Positions 8,378 through 16,703 of a stretch of DNA of 39,677 bases are shown here, one piece after another. Position 1 is the stretch's first letter. Every line of letters starts with the position of its first letter. Both the position numbers and the translations under genes were made by a program. The notes beneath the pieces were generated by a model, which searched no databases, had not been told where the DNA came from, and saw only the letters and a list, made by a program, of their open reading frames with translations. This DNA is from Pseudomonadales bacterium (lineage in GTDB: Bacteria; Pseudomonadota; Gammaproteobacteria; Pseudomonadales; Alcanivoracaceae), in NCBI GenBank assembly GCA_022360555.1, contig JAKSCQ010000008.1:1-39677 (forward strand), read 5' to 3'.

Positions 8378-8728
8378 TCAGTGTGCGGCCGACATGGCCA
8401 CTTCGATGACGTCACCTTCAACCCGAACCGGATACACATTCAGGCTGACGGTTTCGTCTTCGATGCACTGACCGGTTTCCAGATCAAAGTGCTGTTTGTA
8501 GATCGGCGAGGCGACGACCTTCTTGTCACCCAGCGAGCCAAGAATGCCACGGCTGAGCACATTGGCGTGGCTGAACGGGTCCAGGTTGTCGAGGGCATAG
8601 AAGTTGTCGTCGCGGGTACGGAACAGGGCCGCCTGGCCACCGGGCAGGCGTACGCCCACCCCGGTGCCCGGCAGTACATCATCCACCTTGCAGACAGCTT
8701 TCCATTCCACGGATACGGAACTGTTCAT
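8378..8728 (-). CDS. nirD: Nitrite reductase [NAD(P)H] small subunit
   Basis: This 116-residue protein has the Rieske-like fold of NirD (VRLPGGQAALFRTRDDNFYA, then NLDPFSHANVLSRG and VASPIYKQHFDLETG). As in other NirD proteins the Rieske cluster ligands (CxH...CxxH) are missing; NirD is thought to support NirB structurally rather than carry a cluster. It partners with NirB, whose stop lies 2 nt upstream of this start. A GAGGCCTGATC sequence upstream can serve as a ribosome site overlapping the nirB end. Function is assigned from the family plus adjacency to nirB. Confidence 0.93.
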   Translation of the reverse strand: MNSSVSVEWKAVCKVDDVLPGTGVGVRLPGGQAALFRTRDDNFYALDNLDPFSHANVLSRGILGSLGDKKVVASPIYKQHFDLETGQCIEDETVSLNVYPVRVEGDVIEVAMSAAH

Positions 8729-8730
8729 GA

Positions 8731-11259
8731 TCAGGCCTCCTCAACCAGTTCAATGCGTTCGTGCTCGTAGGCCGGACGACGCTGGCCGCGTTCGCGTACA
8801 TATTTCAGGTTGTCGTCGGTACCGTCATCGTTGACGAAGTGCTTGAAGCGCTTGACCGCTTCTTCGTCTTCGATGGTGGTCTTCCACTCGCACTGGTAGG
8901 TGGCGATCACGTGCTGCATCTGCGCTTCCAGCTCTTCGCCGATGCCCAGGGAATCTTCCAGAATGACCTGCTTGAGGTAATCCAGGCCGCCTTCCAGGTT
9001 TTCCAGCCAGACGCTTGTGCGTTGCAGACGATCCGCCGTCTTGATGTAGAACATCAGGAAACGGTCCACCGTCTTGATCAGTTCTTCGTCGGACAGGTCG
9101 GACGCGAACAGGTCCGCGTGACGGGGGCGCATGCCGCCGTTCCCACACACGTACAGGTTCCAGCCCTTCTCGGTGGCGATCACCCCCACGTCCTTGCTCT
9201 GCGCTTCCGCACACTCGCGGGTACAGCCACTGACGGCAAACTTGAGTTTGTGCGGGCTGCGCAGGCCCTTGTAACGCTCCTCGATCTGGATAGCGGTGCC
9301 CACGGAATCCTTCACCCCGTAGCGACACCAGGTAGAACCGACGCAGGATTTCACCGTGCGCACGGACTTGCCGTAGGCATGACCGGTTTCGAAGCCGGCA
9401 TCCACCAGAATCTTCCAGATCTCAGGAAGCTGATCCACCCGGGCACCAAACAGGTCCACCCGCTGGCCGCCGGTGATCTTGGTATAGAGGTCGTACTTCT
9501 TGGCCACTTCGCCCAACACGATCAGCTTGTCCGGGGTAATCTCACCACCGGCCACACGGGGCACGATGGAATAGGTGCCGTCGCGCTGCATGTTGCCGAG
9601 AAAGTAATCGTTGGTGTCCTGCAAACCGGCATGGGGCTTGTTCAGCACATAGTCGTTCCAGCAGGACGCCAGTACCGAAGCCACGGTGGGTTTGCAGATG
9701 TCACAGCCATCGCCACTGCCGTGTTTTTCCAGCAGCTGTTCAAAGGTGGTGATCTGCCCGACCCGCACCAGGTGATAGATTTCCTCGCGGGAATACGGGA
9801 AGTGTTCGCAGATGTGGTTGTTGACCTCCACCCCGCGTTTTTCCAGCTCGCTGTCCAGCACCTGTTTGACCAGGGCCGAGCACCCGCCACAGGTGGCGGA
9901 AGCCTTGGTGCAGGATTTCAGGTCGCCCACGGTCATGGCGCCATCGTCAATGGCGGCACACAGATCGCCCTTGGAAACGTTATTACAGGAACAGATCTGC
10001 GCGGAATCCGGCAGCGCATCGGCACCCAGCAATGGCGCGCCATCGGATACCGGCGCCACCAGAGCGGCCGGGTCACCGGGCAGGTCCATCTCGTTGAGGC
10101 AGAGCTGCAGCAGGTTGCCATAGTCGGCGGCATCACCGACCAGCACGGCCCCCAGCAGCTTCTTGCCGCATTCACTGATCACCGCTTTCTTGTAGACGCC
10201 AGCGGACTGATCCATGAAGACCGTGCTGCGACAGCCCGGGGTGTTGCCGTGGGCATCGCCGATGGACGCCACATCCACACCCATCAGTTTCAGTTTGGTG
10301 CTCATGTCGGCGCCCTGGAACGGCTGCTCCGTCTTGCCCATCAGGTGCCCAGCGGCGGCTTCCGCCATCTGGTAACCCGGGGCGACCAGGCCGAAGATGC
10401 GACCATTCCAGAGAGCCACTTCACCAATGGCATAGATATTGTCGTCGGAGGTGACGCAGTGGTCGTCGACCACAATGCCGCCACGCTCACCCAGCTCCAG
10501 TTCGCAGGCGCGGCCCAGGGCATCCTGGGGCCGGATACCGGCGGAGAAGACGATCACATCCGTTTCCAGGTGTTTGTCTTCACCGAAGTTCATACGGTGC
10601 TGACAGCTTTCACCGTCGATGATTTCCCGGGTACCGGTGCTGGTATGCACGGTCACGCCCAGTTCCTCAATCTTGTCTTTCAGCAGGGCGCCACCGAAAT
10701 CATCCACCTGCACGGCCATCAGGCGCGGGGCGAACTCCACCACATGGGTTTCCAGCCCCAGGTCGTGCAGGGCCTTGGCCGCTTCCAGCCCCAGCAGGCC
10801 GCCGCCCACCACGGTGCCAACCTTGCCGTTCTTGCTGGCGGCAATAATGGCATCCAGATCATCAATGGTGCGGTAGACGAAACAGTTATCCCGGTCGTTG
10901 CCCGGAATCGGCGGAACGAACGGGTAGGAACCGGTGGCCAGCACCAGCTTGTCGTAGCTCAGGGTCTCACCGGTATGGGTAGTGACGGTTTTCGCGGCCC
11001 GGTCGATGGCATCGGCACGGGTCTTCAGTTTCAGGTTGATTCCGTGCTCTTCAAAGAAGCCCTCGGGCACCAGCGACAGGTCGTCGGCGGTCTTGCCGGA
11101 AAAGTAACTGGTCAGCCCTACCCGGTCATACGCCGGCAGCGGCTCTTCGCACAGAACGGTAATATCAAAGTGCTCACGGCCACCCTGGGCCACCAGAGAC
11201 TCCAGATAACGTTGGCCCACCATGCCGTGACCAATCAGAATAAGTTGTTGCTTTGCCAT
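8731..11259 (-). CDS. nirB: Assimilatory nitrite reductase [NAD(P)H] large subunit
   Basis: This 842-residue cytoplasmic enzyme reduces nitrite to ammonium with NAD(P)H, FAD, iron-sulfur clusters and siroheme. In order: an FAD/NAD domain (LILIGHGMVGQRYLESL at the N-terminus, VVGGGLLGLEAAKAL near 150), a BFD-type [2Fe-2S] domain (ICSCNNV near 420 and CTKASATCGGC), and the sulfite/nitrite reductase domains. The siroheme-[4Fe-4S] ligands are GSTWCRYGVKD (about 640) and SGCTRECAEA (about 680), followed by YVCGNGG. The start at 11259 fits the Rossmann motif and has GAGGGTGAGCCTT in front. It is the first gene of the nir-nas operon and is preceded by a sigma-54 promoter at 11300-11315. Confidence 0.97.
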   Translation of the reverse strand: MAKQQLILIGHGMVGQRYLESLVAQGGREHFDITVLCEEPLPAYDRVGLTSYFSGKTADDLSLVPEGFFEEHGINLKLKTRADAIDRAAKTVTTHTGETLSYDKLVLATGSYPFVPPIPGNDRDNCFVYRTIDDLDAIIAASKNGKVGTVVGGGLLGLEAAKALHDLGLETHVVEFAPRLMAVQVDDFGGALLKDKIEELGVTVHTSTGTREIIDGESCQHRMNFGEDKHLETDVIVFSAGIRPQDALGRACELELGERGGIVVDDHCVTSDDNIYAIGEVALWNGRIFGLVAPGYQMAEAAAGHLMGKTEQPFQGADMSTKLKLMGVDVASIGDAHGNTPGCRSTVFMDQSAGVYKKAVISECGKKLLGAVLVGDAADYGNLLQLCLNEMDLPGDPAALVAPVSDGAPLLGADALPDSAQICSCNNVSKGDLCAAIDDGAMTVGDLKSCTKASATCGGCSALVKQVLDSELEKRGVEVNNHICEHFPYSREEIYHLVRVGQITTFEQLLEKHGSGDGCDICKPTVASVLASCWNDYVLNKPHAGLQDTNDYFLGNMQRDGTYSIVPRVAGGEITPDKLIVLGEVAKKYDLYTKITGGQRVDLFGARVDQLPEIWKILVDAGFETGHAYGKSVRTVKSCVGSTWCRYGVKDSVGTAIQIEERYKGLRSPHKLKFAVSGCTRECAEAQSKDVGVIATEKGWNLYVCGNGGMRPRHADLFASDLSDEELIKTVDRFLMFYIKTADRLQRTSVWLENLEGGLDYLKQVILEDSLGIGEELEAQMQHVIATYQCEWKTTIEDEEAVKRFKHFVNDDGTDDNLKYVRERGQRRPAYEHERIELVEEA

Positions 11260-11299
11260 AAGGCTCACCCTCGCGGTGCGTAACTGACACCCCACTCAA

Positions 11300-11315
11300 A
11301 GCAACCCCTGTGCCA
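11300..11315 (-). promoter_or_regulatory. Sigma-54 promoter of nirB operon
   Basis: Read on the minus strand the sequence is TGGCACAGGGGTTGCT, a full match to the sigma-54 -24/-12 pattern (GG and GC separated by 10 nt). It lies about 40 nt before the nirB start, so the transcript would begin near 11289. Two sister promoters with nearly the same sequence serve the divergent transporter genes. Confidence 0.88.
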
Positions 11316-11399
11316 ACTTTGTAAAGCATTGTTTTTATTTAACTTTTCTTGTTTTCCAAACAATAACCACAGAAAACCTGCTTTCTTTTAATGCGTGAG

Positions 11400-11430
11400 T
11401 GCACGAGAAAAATGCACATTTTTATGCACC
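11400..11430. promoter_or_regulatory. Candidate NtrC activator sites (TGCAC repeats)
   Basis: Three TGCAC half-sites lie at 11400-11404, 11413-11417 and 11425-11429 in the AT-rich divergent region between the nirB and narK-1 sigma-54 promoters. Their spacing is 12-13 bp. Sigma-54 promoters need an upstream activator, and NtrC sites are dyads containing GCAC/GTGC. Here the half-sites are mostly direct repeats, so assignment to NtrC is tentative. Confidence 0.35.
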
Positions 11431-11526
11431 TTGTTGGCACAGAAAACGCTCCCCATTTGCGCACCCTTATCGCCCTTACCCCCTTTTCATCACGGAATTT
11501 CAAAACAAAACAGGCAGTTAAGCAGG

Positions 11527-11542
11527 TGGCACAGGAGTTGCT
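11527..11542 (+). promoter_or_regulatory. Sigma-54 promoter of first narK-type gene
   Basis: TGGCACAGGAGTTGCT matches the -24/-12 consensus with correct GG-N10-GC spacing and lies 40 nt before the ATG at 11583. The expected transcription start is near 11554. Confidence 0.88.
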
Positions 11543-11582
11543 CACGTCACCGGATCGTTAATCGCCCATGCATGGAGTCGTC

Positions 11583-13055
11583 ATGAGCGCAGAAAGACTG
11601 AACCTGCTTAATTTGTCTCTCCCCCGTATTCGCCAGCTGCATCTGAGCTGGCTGGCTTTCTTTATCAGTTTTGCCGTGTGGTTTTCCCACGCGCCACTGA
11701 TGGGCCACCTGCGCGAGGTGTTCAACCTGAGCAGTGAACAGGTCAAGGCCCTGTTGATTTTGAATGTGGCACTGACCATTCCCGCCCGGGTGGTGATCGG
11801 CTCCCTGGTGGACCGCTACGGCCCCCGTGTGGTGTTCGGCACGCTTCTTATGGTGGCAGCGTTTCCCTGCTGGGCCTTTGCCATGGCCAACAGTTTTGAA
11901 CAACTGGCGGTGACCCGTTTGCTGCTGGGCTTTGTTGGCGCGGGGTTTGTGGTCGGCATCCGACTGATCAGCGAATGGTTCCCGGCCCGGGAGGTGGGCC
12001 TGGCCGAAGGCGTGTATGGCGGCTGGGGCAACTTCGGTGCCTTTGCGTCCTATGTCACCCTGCCCTCGCTGGCCCTGTTGTTCGGGGGTGAGGATGGCTG
12101 GCGCTGGGCCATTGCCAGCACCGGTGCCCTGTCCTTCCTTTATGGTCTGGTCTTTCTCTGGCGGGCGCGCAACACGCCGGCCGGGGCCTCCTACTTCAAG
12201 CCAAAGAAAGCCACCGCCCTGGAAGTGAGCAACCGCCGGGACCTGTTTTTCTATATTGGCGCCAGCCTGCCGCTGTACCTGGCCCTGTTTGTCATTGTCT
12301 GGCGACTCGGACCCCAAGGCTTCGAACTTTATGGGCCAGGCACACAACTGTTGGCGGTCGGGATCGTTCTCACCCTGGCGGTGGTGCAGCTTTCCCAGAT
12401 CTGGAGTGTGAACAAGGAACGCTGGCTCGAGCCTGCCCCGGAACAGGACAGCTACCCGTTCAAGCAGGTCGCCATTCTGGATCTCTCCTACTTTATTACT
12501 TTCGGTTCCGAACTGGCGGTGAAATCCATGCTGCCGCTGTTCTTCCTGGATACCTTCGCCGAAGTGACACCGGTCACCGCCGGCCTGTTGGCATCCGGCT
12601 TTGCCTTCACCAACCTGATCGCCCGCCCCGGGGGCGGCTGGCTGTCTGATCGCATCGGTCGCAAGAAAGCCCTGAGCATTCTGATTGGTGGCCTGCTACT
12701 GGGTTTTCTGCTGATGAGCCAGATCAACAGTAGCTGGCCAGTGCTGGTGGCCATGGCCGCCACCATGCTGTGCTCCTGCTTCGTACAGGGGGGCGCCGGG
12801 GCTGTATTCGCCACGGTTCCGCTGATCAAGCGCCGCCTTACCGGGCAGATTTCCGGCATGGTGGGCGCCTACGGCAATGCCGGCGCCGTGGTGTTTCTGA
12901 CCGCACTGACCTTTGTGGATGCCAGCAGCTTTTTCCTGGTGATTGCCGCCTGCGCCGCTGTGGTGCTGGCCGCCGTGCAGTTTCTCAACGAGCCCAAGGG
13001 GCATATCGCCGAGGTGGACGAGGATGGCCGCGTGCAGTTGATCGAGGTGGGCTGA
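11583..13055 (+). CDS. NarK/NasA-type nitrate/nitrite MFS transporter (copy 1)
   Basis: This 490-residue inner-membrane protein has about 12 transmembrane helices and belongs to the nitrate/nitrite porter family of the major facilitator superfamily. Typical features are the MFS motif GSLVDRYGPR after helix 2, a helix-2 arginine in IPARVVIG (Arg69) of the kind that binds nitrate, the nitrate-signature segments YGGWGNFGA and VGAYGNAGA, and [18 protein letters not shown] before helix 9. The start MSAERLNLL is chosen for its GGAG ribosome site and its match to copy 2. It has its own sigma-54 promoter and ends at a hairpin terminator. The likely role is nitrate uptake for assimilation, given the neighbouring nasA and nirBD; whether it imports nitrate or exports nitrite is not decided by sequence. 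Confidence 0.93.
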   Translation: MSAERLNLLNLSLPRIRQLHLSWLAFFISFAVWFSHAPLMGHLREVFNLSSEQVKALLILNVALTIPARVVIGSLVDRYGPRVVFGTLLMVAAFPCWAFAMANSFEQLAVTRLLLGFVGAGFVVGIRLISEWFPAREVGLAEGVYGGWGNFGAFASYVTLPSLALLFGGEDGWRWAIASTGALSFLYGLVFLWRARNTPAGASYFKPKKATALEVSNRRDLFFYIGASLPLYLALFVIVWRLGPQGFELYGPGTQLLAVGIVLTLAVVQLSQIWSVNKERWLEPAPEQDSYPFKQVAILDLSYFITFGSELAVKSMLPLFFLDTFAEVTPVTAGLLASGFAFTNLIARPGGGWLSDRIGRKKALSILIGGLLLGFLLMSQINSSWPVLVAMAATMLCSCFVQGGAGAVFATVPLIKRRLTGQISGMVGAYGNAGAVVFLTALTFVDASSFFLVIAACAAVVLAAVQFLNEPKGHIAEVDEDGRVQLIEVG

Positions 13056-13071
13056 TGCCCTGACATACTGA

Positions 13072-13096
13072 GCCGGCCCTTTCCGGGCCGGCCTTT
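13072..13096 (+). terminator. Terminator after first narK-type gene
   Basis: GCCGGCCC (13072-13079) pairs with GGGCCGGC (13085-13092) across a 5-nt loop and is followed by CTTTAT. The hairpin is strong but the T-run is short. It separates the two transporter genes, each of which has its own sigma-54 promoter. Confidence 0.65.
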
Positions 13097-13243
13097 ATGC
13101 GCACCAGAGAGGATCAATTTTGCTGCCCCAAAAGCGTTTATTACGAAGCATCAGACCGTTTTTCAGCCTCATCACACCGCACCAGATTTCACCATTTTTC
13201 GTGCACCACTATATTTTTACATTAAAAACAACAACTTAAAAAC

Positions 13244-13259
13244 TGGCACAGCACTTGCT
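13244..13259 (+). promoter_or_regulatory. Sigma-54 promoter of second narK-type gene
   Basis: TGGCACAGCACTTGCT is a perfect -24/-12 element 43 nt before the ATG at 13303. Upstream, GCACCA half-sites occur near 13180 and 13202 (GTGCACCAC) and could bind an NtrC-type activator; these are only suggestive. Confidence 0.88.
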
Positions 13260-13302
13260 TTATCACCGACACCATCAAATACCTCCGCTGGATGGAGTGA
13301 AC

Positions 13303-14772
13303 ATGAGCGCTGATAAACTGAACCTGCTGAATTTTTCCGCCCCGCGTATCCGGCTGCTACACCTGAGCTGGTTCGCCTTCTTCATTAGCTTTGTGGTGTG
13401 GTTTTCCCATGCCCCCCTCATGGGTCACCTGCGTGAGGCGTTCAACCTCAGCGCCGAACAGGTGAAAGCCCTGCTGATTCTGAATGTGGCCCTGACCATC
13501 CCCGCCCGGGTTGTTATCGGCTCGCTGGTCGACCGCTTCGGCCCACGGCTGGTATTTGGTTGCTTGCTGATGCTGTCAGCGATTCCCTGCTGGGCGTTTG
13601 CCCTGTCCAACACCTTCGAGCAACTGGCGATTACCCGCCTGCTGCTGGGCTTTGTGGGTGCCGGTTTTGTGGTGGGCATTCGCCTGATCGGGGAATGGTT
13701 CCCGGCCCGGGAAGTGGGCCTGGCCGAAGGGGTTTACGGTGGCTGGGGCAACTTCGGTTCCGCCGCCGCAGCCATGTCCCTGCCTACCATCGCCCTGCTG
13801 TTCGGTGGTGAAAATGGCTGGCGCTGGGCGGTTGCCAGCACCGGTGCCCTGGCATTCTGCTACGGCCTGTTTTTCCTGTGGCGTGCCCGCAACACCCCGA
13901 AAGGCGCGTCCTATTTCAAGCCCAAGCGTGCCGCTGCCCTGGAAGTGAGCAGCAAACGTGACCTGTATTTCTATCTGGCCATGAGCCTGCCGCTGTACAT
14001 TGCCTTGCTTGTCATCGTATGGCGTCTTGGCCCGAGCAATCTGTCCCTGTTCGGTACCACCACCCAGTACGTGCTGATTTCCCTGATTGTCAGCCTGGGC
14101 ATCGTGCAACTGAGTCAGGCATGGCGCGTGAATCGTGAGCACCTGAAAGAAGGCGTGGAAGAACACGACCGCTACAACTTCAAGCAGGTGGCGATTCTGG
14201 ATCTGTCCTATCTGGTGACCTTCGGTTCCGAACTGGCGGTGGTGTCCATGTTGCCGCTGTTCTTTTCCGATACCTTCAACCTGGAGCCGGTGATGGCTGG
14301 CCTGCTGGCTTCCGGTTATGCCTTCATGAACCTGGTGGCCCGCCCCGGCGGCGGCTGGTTGTCCGATCGCTTCGGTCGCAAGAAGTCCCTGATGATTCTG
14401 CTCGCCGGCCTGATGCTGGGTTACGGCCTGATGAGCCAGATCGGCTCGAGCTGGCCGCTGGTGCTGGCCGTAATGGCCACCATGTGCTGCTCCTTCTTTG
14501 TGCAGGCGGGTGAAGGTGCCGTGTTTGCCACCGTGCCGCTGATCAAGCGCCGTCTGACCGGCCAGATCGCAGGCATGGTGGGTGCCTACGGTAACACCGG
14601 TGCGGTGATTTTCCTCACCGTGCTGACTTTTGTGGACCCGAGCACTTTCTTCCTGGTGATTGCCGCCAGTGCCGCCGTGGCCTTTGCCGCTGTCCAGTTC
14701 CTGGACGAGCCCAAGGGGCATATTGCGGAAATCGACGAGAAAGGCGAAGTTCAGCTTATTGAAGTGGGCTGA
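13303..14772 (+). CDS. NarK/NasA-type nitrate/nitrite MFS transporter (copy 2)
   Basis: This 489-residue protein is a paralogue of the preceding gene. The two are very similar from end to end, roughly three quarters identical by eye, and share [33 protein letters not shown] and VGAYGNTGA. The start MSADKLNLL aligns with copy 1 and is preceded by GGAGTG. Differences concentrate in a few helices and in the central loop ([16 protein letters not shown] against KERWLEPAPEQDSYPF). The pair looks like a tandem duplication that took its own promoter along. Possible reasons are different affinities or separate nitrate import and nitrite transport; neither can be read from sequence. The kinase/phosphatase gene follows after 62 nt and is likely co-transcribed. 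Confidence 0.93.
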   Translation: MSADKLNLLNFSAPRIRLLHLSWFAFFISFVVWFSHAPLMGHLREAFNLSAEQVKALLILNVALTIPARVVIGSLVDRFGPRLVFGCLLMLSAIPCWAFALSNTFEQLAITRLLLGFVGAGFVVGIRLIGEWFPAREVGLAEGVYGGWGNFGSAAAAMSLPTIALLFGGENGWRWAVASTGALAFCYGLFFLWRARNTPKGASYFKPKRAAALEVSSKRDLYFYLAMSLPLYIALLVIVWRLGPSNLSLFGTTTQYVLISLIVSLGIVQLSQAWRVNREHLKEGVEEHDRYNFKQVAILDLSYLVTFGSELAVVSMLPLFFSDTFNLEPVMAGLLASGYAFMNLVARPGGGWLSDRFGRKKSLMILLAGLMLGYGLMSQIGSSWPLVLAVMATMCCSFFVQAGEGAVFATVPLIKRRLTGQIAGMVGAYGNTGAVIFLTVLTFVDPSTFFLVIAASAAVAFAAVQFLDEPKGHIAEIDEKGEVQLIEVG

Positions 14773-14784
14773 TTGCTGATCATC

Positions 14785-14804
14785 GTACCGCCGCCACAGG
14801 CGGT
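14785..14804 (+). other. Hairpin between narK-2 and kinase gene
   Basis: TACCGCC and GGCGGTA form a 7-bp stem with a 6-nt loop in the 62-nt gap. No T-run follows, so it is more likely an RNA-processing or attenuating structure than a terminator. Confidence 0.4.
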
Positions 14805-14834
14805 AGCGACACGGAGCCCGAACGAGGAACCTGT

Positions 14835-16541
14835 ATGGATACGTCCACCGCTTCACAACATACCGCTGTCGAACCGAGCGAACCGGACCTGCACCCGCAG
14901 GTGCGCATTGGCCAGTACAGCGACTCCGGGCAGAAACTGCATAACCAGGACGCCCTGGCCATGCAGATTCCGGAAGGCCCGTTGCTGCGCACCAAGGGGG
15001 TGGTGGCCGCCCTGGCCGATGGCCTGTCCACGGCGGGCGCTGCCCGGGAAGCGGCGGAATCCTGTGTATTGGGTTTTATCAGCGACTACTACGCCACCCC
15101 GGCGCTGTGGAGTGTGCCACGCTCGGCACAACGTGTACTCGAAGCCTTGAACCGCTGGCTGTGTCGTCAGACCCAGGCCGGTGAAAGCCACCTTTGTACC
15201 CTGTCGTTGCTGATTCTTCGCTCGCGTACCGCCCACCTTTTCCAGGTGGGCGATTCGCGGATCTGGCGGCTGCGCAACGACAAGCTGGAATGCCTGACCC
15301 GGGATCACAGCCGGCTGATCGGTGAAAACCGCCAGGTGCTGACCCGTGTCATGGGCGGTGACACCCGCCTGGATGTGGACTACGGCAGCCACGAACTGCA
15401 GGTGGGCGATGTCTATGTGCTCACCAGTGATGGCGTGCACGACTTTCTGTCCCGCTCGCGCATGCAGGGCATCCTGCGCGGCACGGAGACACCGGAAGTG
15501 GCCGCCCGCGCGCTAGCGGAGGCCGCCCTGGCCAACGGCAGCGATGACAACCTCAGTTGTCAGGTGCTGCAGGTAGATGCCCTGCCCGATGCCAGCGCCG
15601 ACGAGGCCATGCGCCAACGTGGCAACCTGCCCTTGCCGCCCCCGCTCAGCCCGGGCATTCGGGTGGATGGCTTTACCGTCAAACGGGAACTGTACGCCAG
15701 CGTGCGCAGCCACCTGTATCTGGTGGAAGATGAAAACGGCAGGCAGTCCGTGCTCAAGACTCCGTCCGTGAACCTGGAAGACGACCGGGATGCGCTGGAG
15801 CGTTTTGTCATGGAAGGCTGGGTGGCCAACCGGCTGCGCAATCCCCACCTGCTGCGCACCCTGCCCCTGCCGGACAACCCCAGTTGCCTGTACCAGCATC
15901 TGGAGTTCATCGACGGAGTCACACTGAAAGCCTGGCTGAAAAACCACCCCGACGCCGCCGTGGAAGAAAAACTGTATCTGGCCGACCAGTTACTCAATGG
16001 CATTCGCGCCCTGCACCGAGCGGATGTAATTCACGGCGACCTGAAACCGGAAAACATCATGGTGGACACCAGCGGCCTGGTGCGCATCGTGGATTTCGGT
16101 AGCTGTCACTGCCGTGGCATGGAACAGCACACCGCCAGCATTCCGCTGGGTACCCGTGACTACACGGCCCCGGAGCTGGTGGACGGGGAAGCCCCCAGTG
16201 AGCAGAGCGACCTGTTTTCCGCCGCCGTGATCATCCACGAAATGCTCACCAGTACCCTGCCCTGGCAGGGCCGCTACGAAAAAGGCATTCACCGCCCCCT
16301 GCCCCCGCTGCAGAGCCAGAACGCCTTTGTGCCATTGTGGATCAACAACGTGCTGCAAATCGCCCTGCAACGCGAACCCAAACAACGCTTCGCCGACGCC
16401 GCCGAATTCCGCGACGCCCTGCGCCGCCCGGTAAGAAATATCAGACCCACCAAGGACACGACGGTGAGTGAGCTGCGGTTGTGGAAAGGGGTTTGTGTGG
16501 TGCTGATGATGTTGTTGCTGATTAGTGTGACGGTGGGGTAA
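14835..16541 (+). CDS. Bifunctional PP2C-type phosphatase / Ser-Thr kinase with C-terminal anchor
   Basis: This 568-residue fusion protein begins with a PP2C domain (about residues 25-245). The metal-binding aspartates are visible in HNQDAL (Asp39), LADG (Asp62), TSDGVHDF and GSDDNLSC. A eukaryotic-like kinase domain follows (about 275-535) with Lys in SVLKTPS, the catalytic loop HGDLKPEN (near 400), DFGSC (near 420) and GTRDYTAPEL. Both active sites look complete. The last 20 residues form one transmembrane helix, so the enzyme is tail-anchored with its domains in the cytoplasm. A GAGGAACC ribosome site precedes the ATG. A similar kinase sits between nirB and the nitrate transporter gene in Pseudomonas aeruginosa, so the link to nitrate assimilation is recurrent. 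Its substrates are unknown; transporter control is a guess. The stop codon lies in a palindromic element. Confidence 0.92.
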   Translation: MDTSTASQHTAVEPSEPDLHPQVRIGQYSDSGQKLHNQDALAMQIPEGPLLRTKGVVAALADGLSTAGAAREAAESCVLGFISDYYATPALWSVPRSAQRVLEALNRWLCRQTQAGESHLCTLSLLILRSRTAHLFQVGDSRIWRLRNDKLECLTRDHSRLIGENRQVLTRVMGGDTRLDVDYGSHELQVGDVYVLTSDGVHDFLSRSRMQGILRGTETPEVAARALAEAALANGSDDNLSCQVLQVDALPDASADEAMRQRGNLPLPPPLSPGIRVDGFTVKRELYASVRSHLYLVEDENGRQSVLKTPSVNLEDDRDALERFVMEGWVANRLRNPHLLRTLPLPDNPSCLYQHLEFIDGVTLKAWLKNHPDAAVEEKLYLADQLLNGIRALHRADVIHGDLKPENIMVDTSGLVRIVDFGSCHCRGMEQHTASIPLGTRDYTAPELVDGEAPSEQSDLFSAAVIIHEMLTSTLPWQGRYEKGIHRPLPPLQSQNAFVPLWINNVLQIALQREPKQRFADAAEFRDALRRPVRNIRPTKDTTVSELRLWKGVCVVLMMLLLISVTVG

Positions 16542-16703
16542 TTAATAATGAATAGTTAATAATTAATGGCTTCGCGATCAGTTCAACCGTAACGTAAATG
16601 CATGAGGCCGCGCCCACCAAGTGAGCGCGGCCTCATGCGTTGCAAACAAGATAGTCTTGTCTCGCGTGTTATTAATTATTAACTATTCATTATTAATTAC
16701 CCC
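16535..16703. repeat. 169-bp palindromic element with perfect 33-bp inverted ends
   Basis: The arms at 16535-16567 and 16671-16703 are perfect inverted repeats of 33 bp, each starting GGGGTAATTAATAATG when read inward. In the middle a 14-bp GC-rich stem (16600-16613 with 16625-16638) encloses an 11-nt loop. The TAA stop codons of both convergent neighbours (16539-16541 plus, 16697-16699 minus) lie inside the arms. It may also act as a bidirectional transcription terminator. No coding capacity was seen. Confidence 0.85.
16600..16638. repeat. GC-rich hairpin core, copy 1
   Basis: GCATGAGGCCGCGC pairs perfectly with GCGCGGCCTCATGC around the loop CCACCAAGTGA. The core GAGGCCGCGC-CC-N7-GA-GCGCGGCCTC recurs at 24348-24394, with the same loop length and loop ends. 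Confidence 0.8.

Larger units (their letters stand above)
11260..11582. other. Divergent nitrogen-control region between nirB and narK-1
   Basis: This 323-bp AT-rich gap holds two divergent sigma-54 promoters, TGCAC half-sites, and a weaker sigma-54-like sequence TGGCACAGAAAACGCT at 11435-11450 (plus strand) that keeps GG-N10-GC but lacks the TT of the -12 box. No gene was seen in it. Confidence 0.6.

Noticed and set aside
5051-11283. Very long plus-strand frames opposite nasA and nirB (732 and 840 codons)
   Set aside because: They are shadows of recognised enzymes, have low-complexity His/Gly/Val-rich composition and no family features.
11435-11450. Fourth sigma-54 promoter
   Set aside because: GG-N10-GC spacing is kept but the -12 box lacks TT and a better promoter lies 92 nt downstream; kept only as a weak note.
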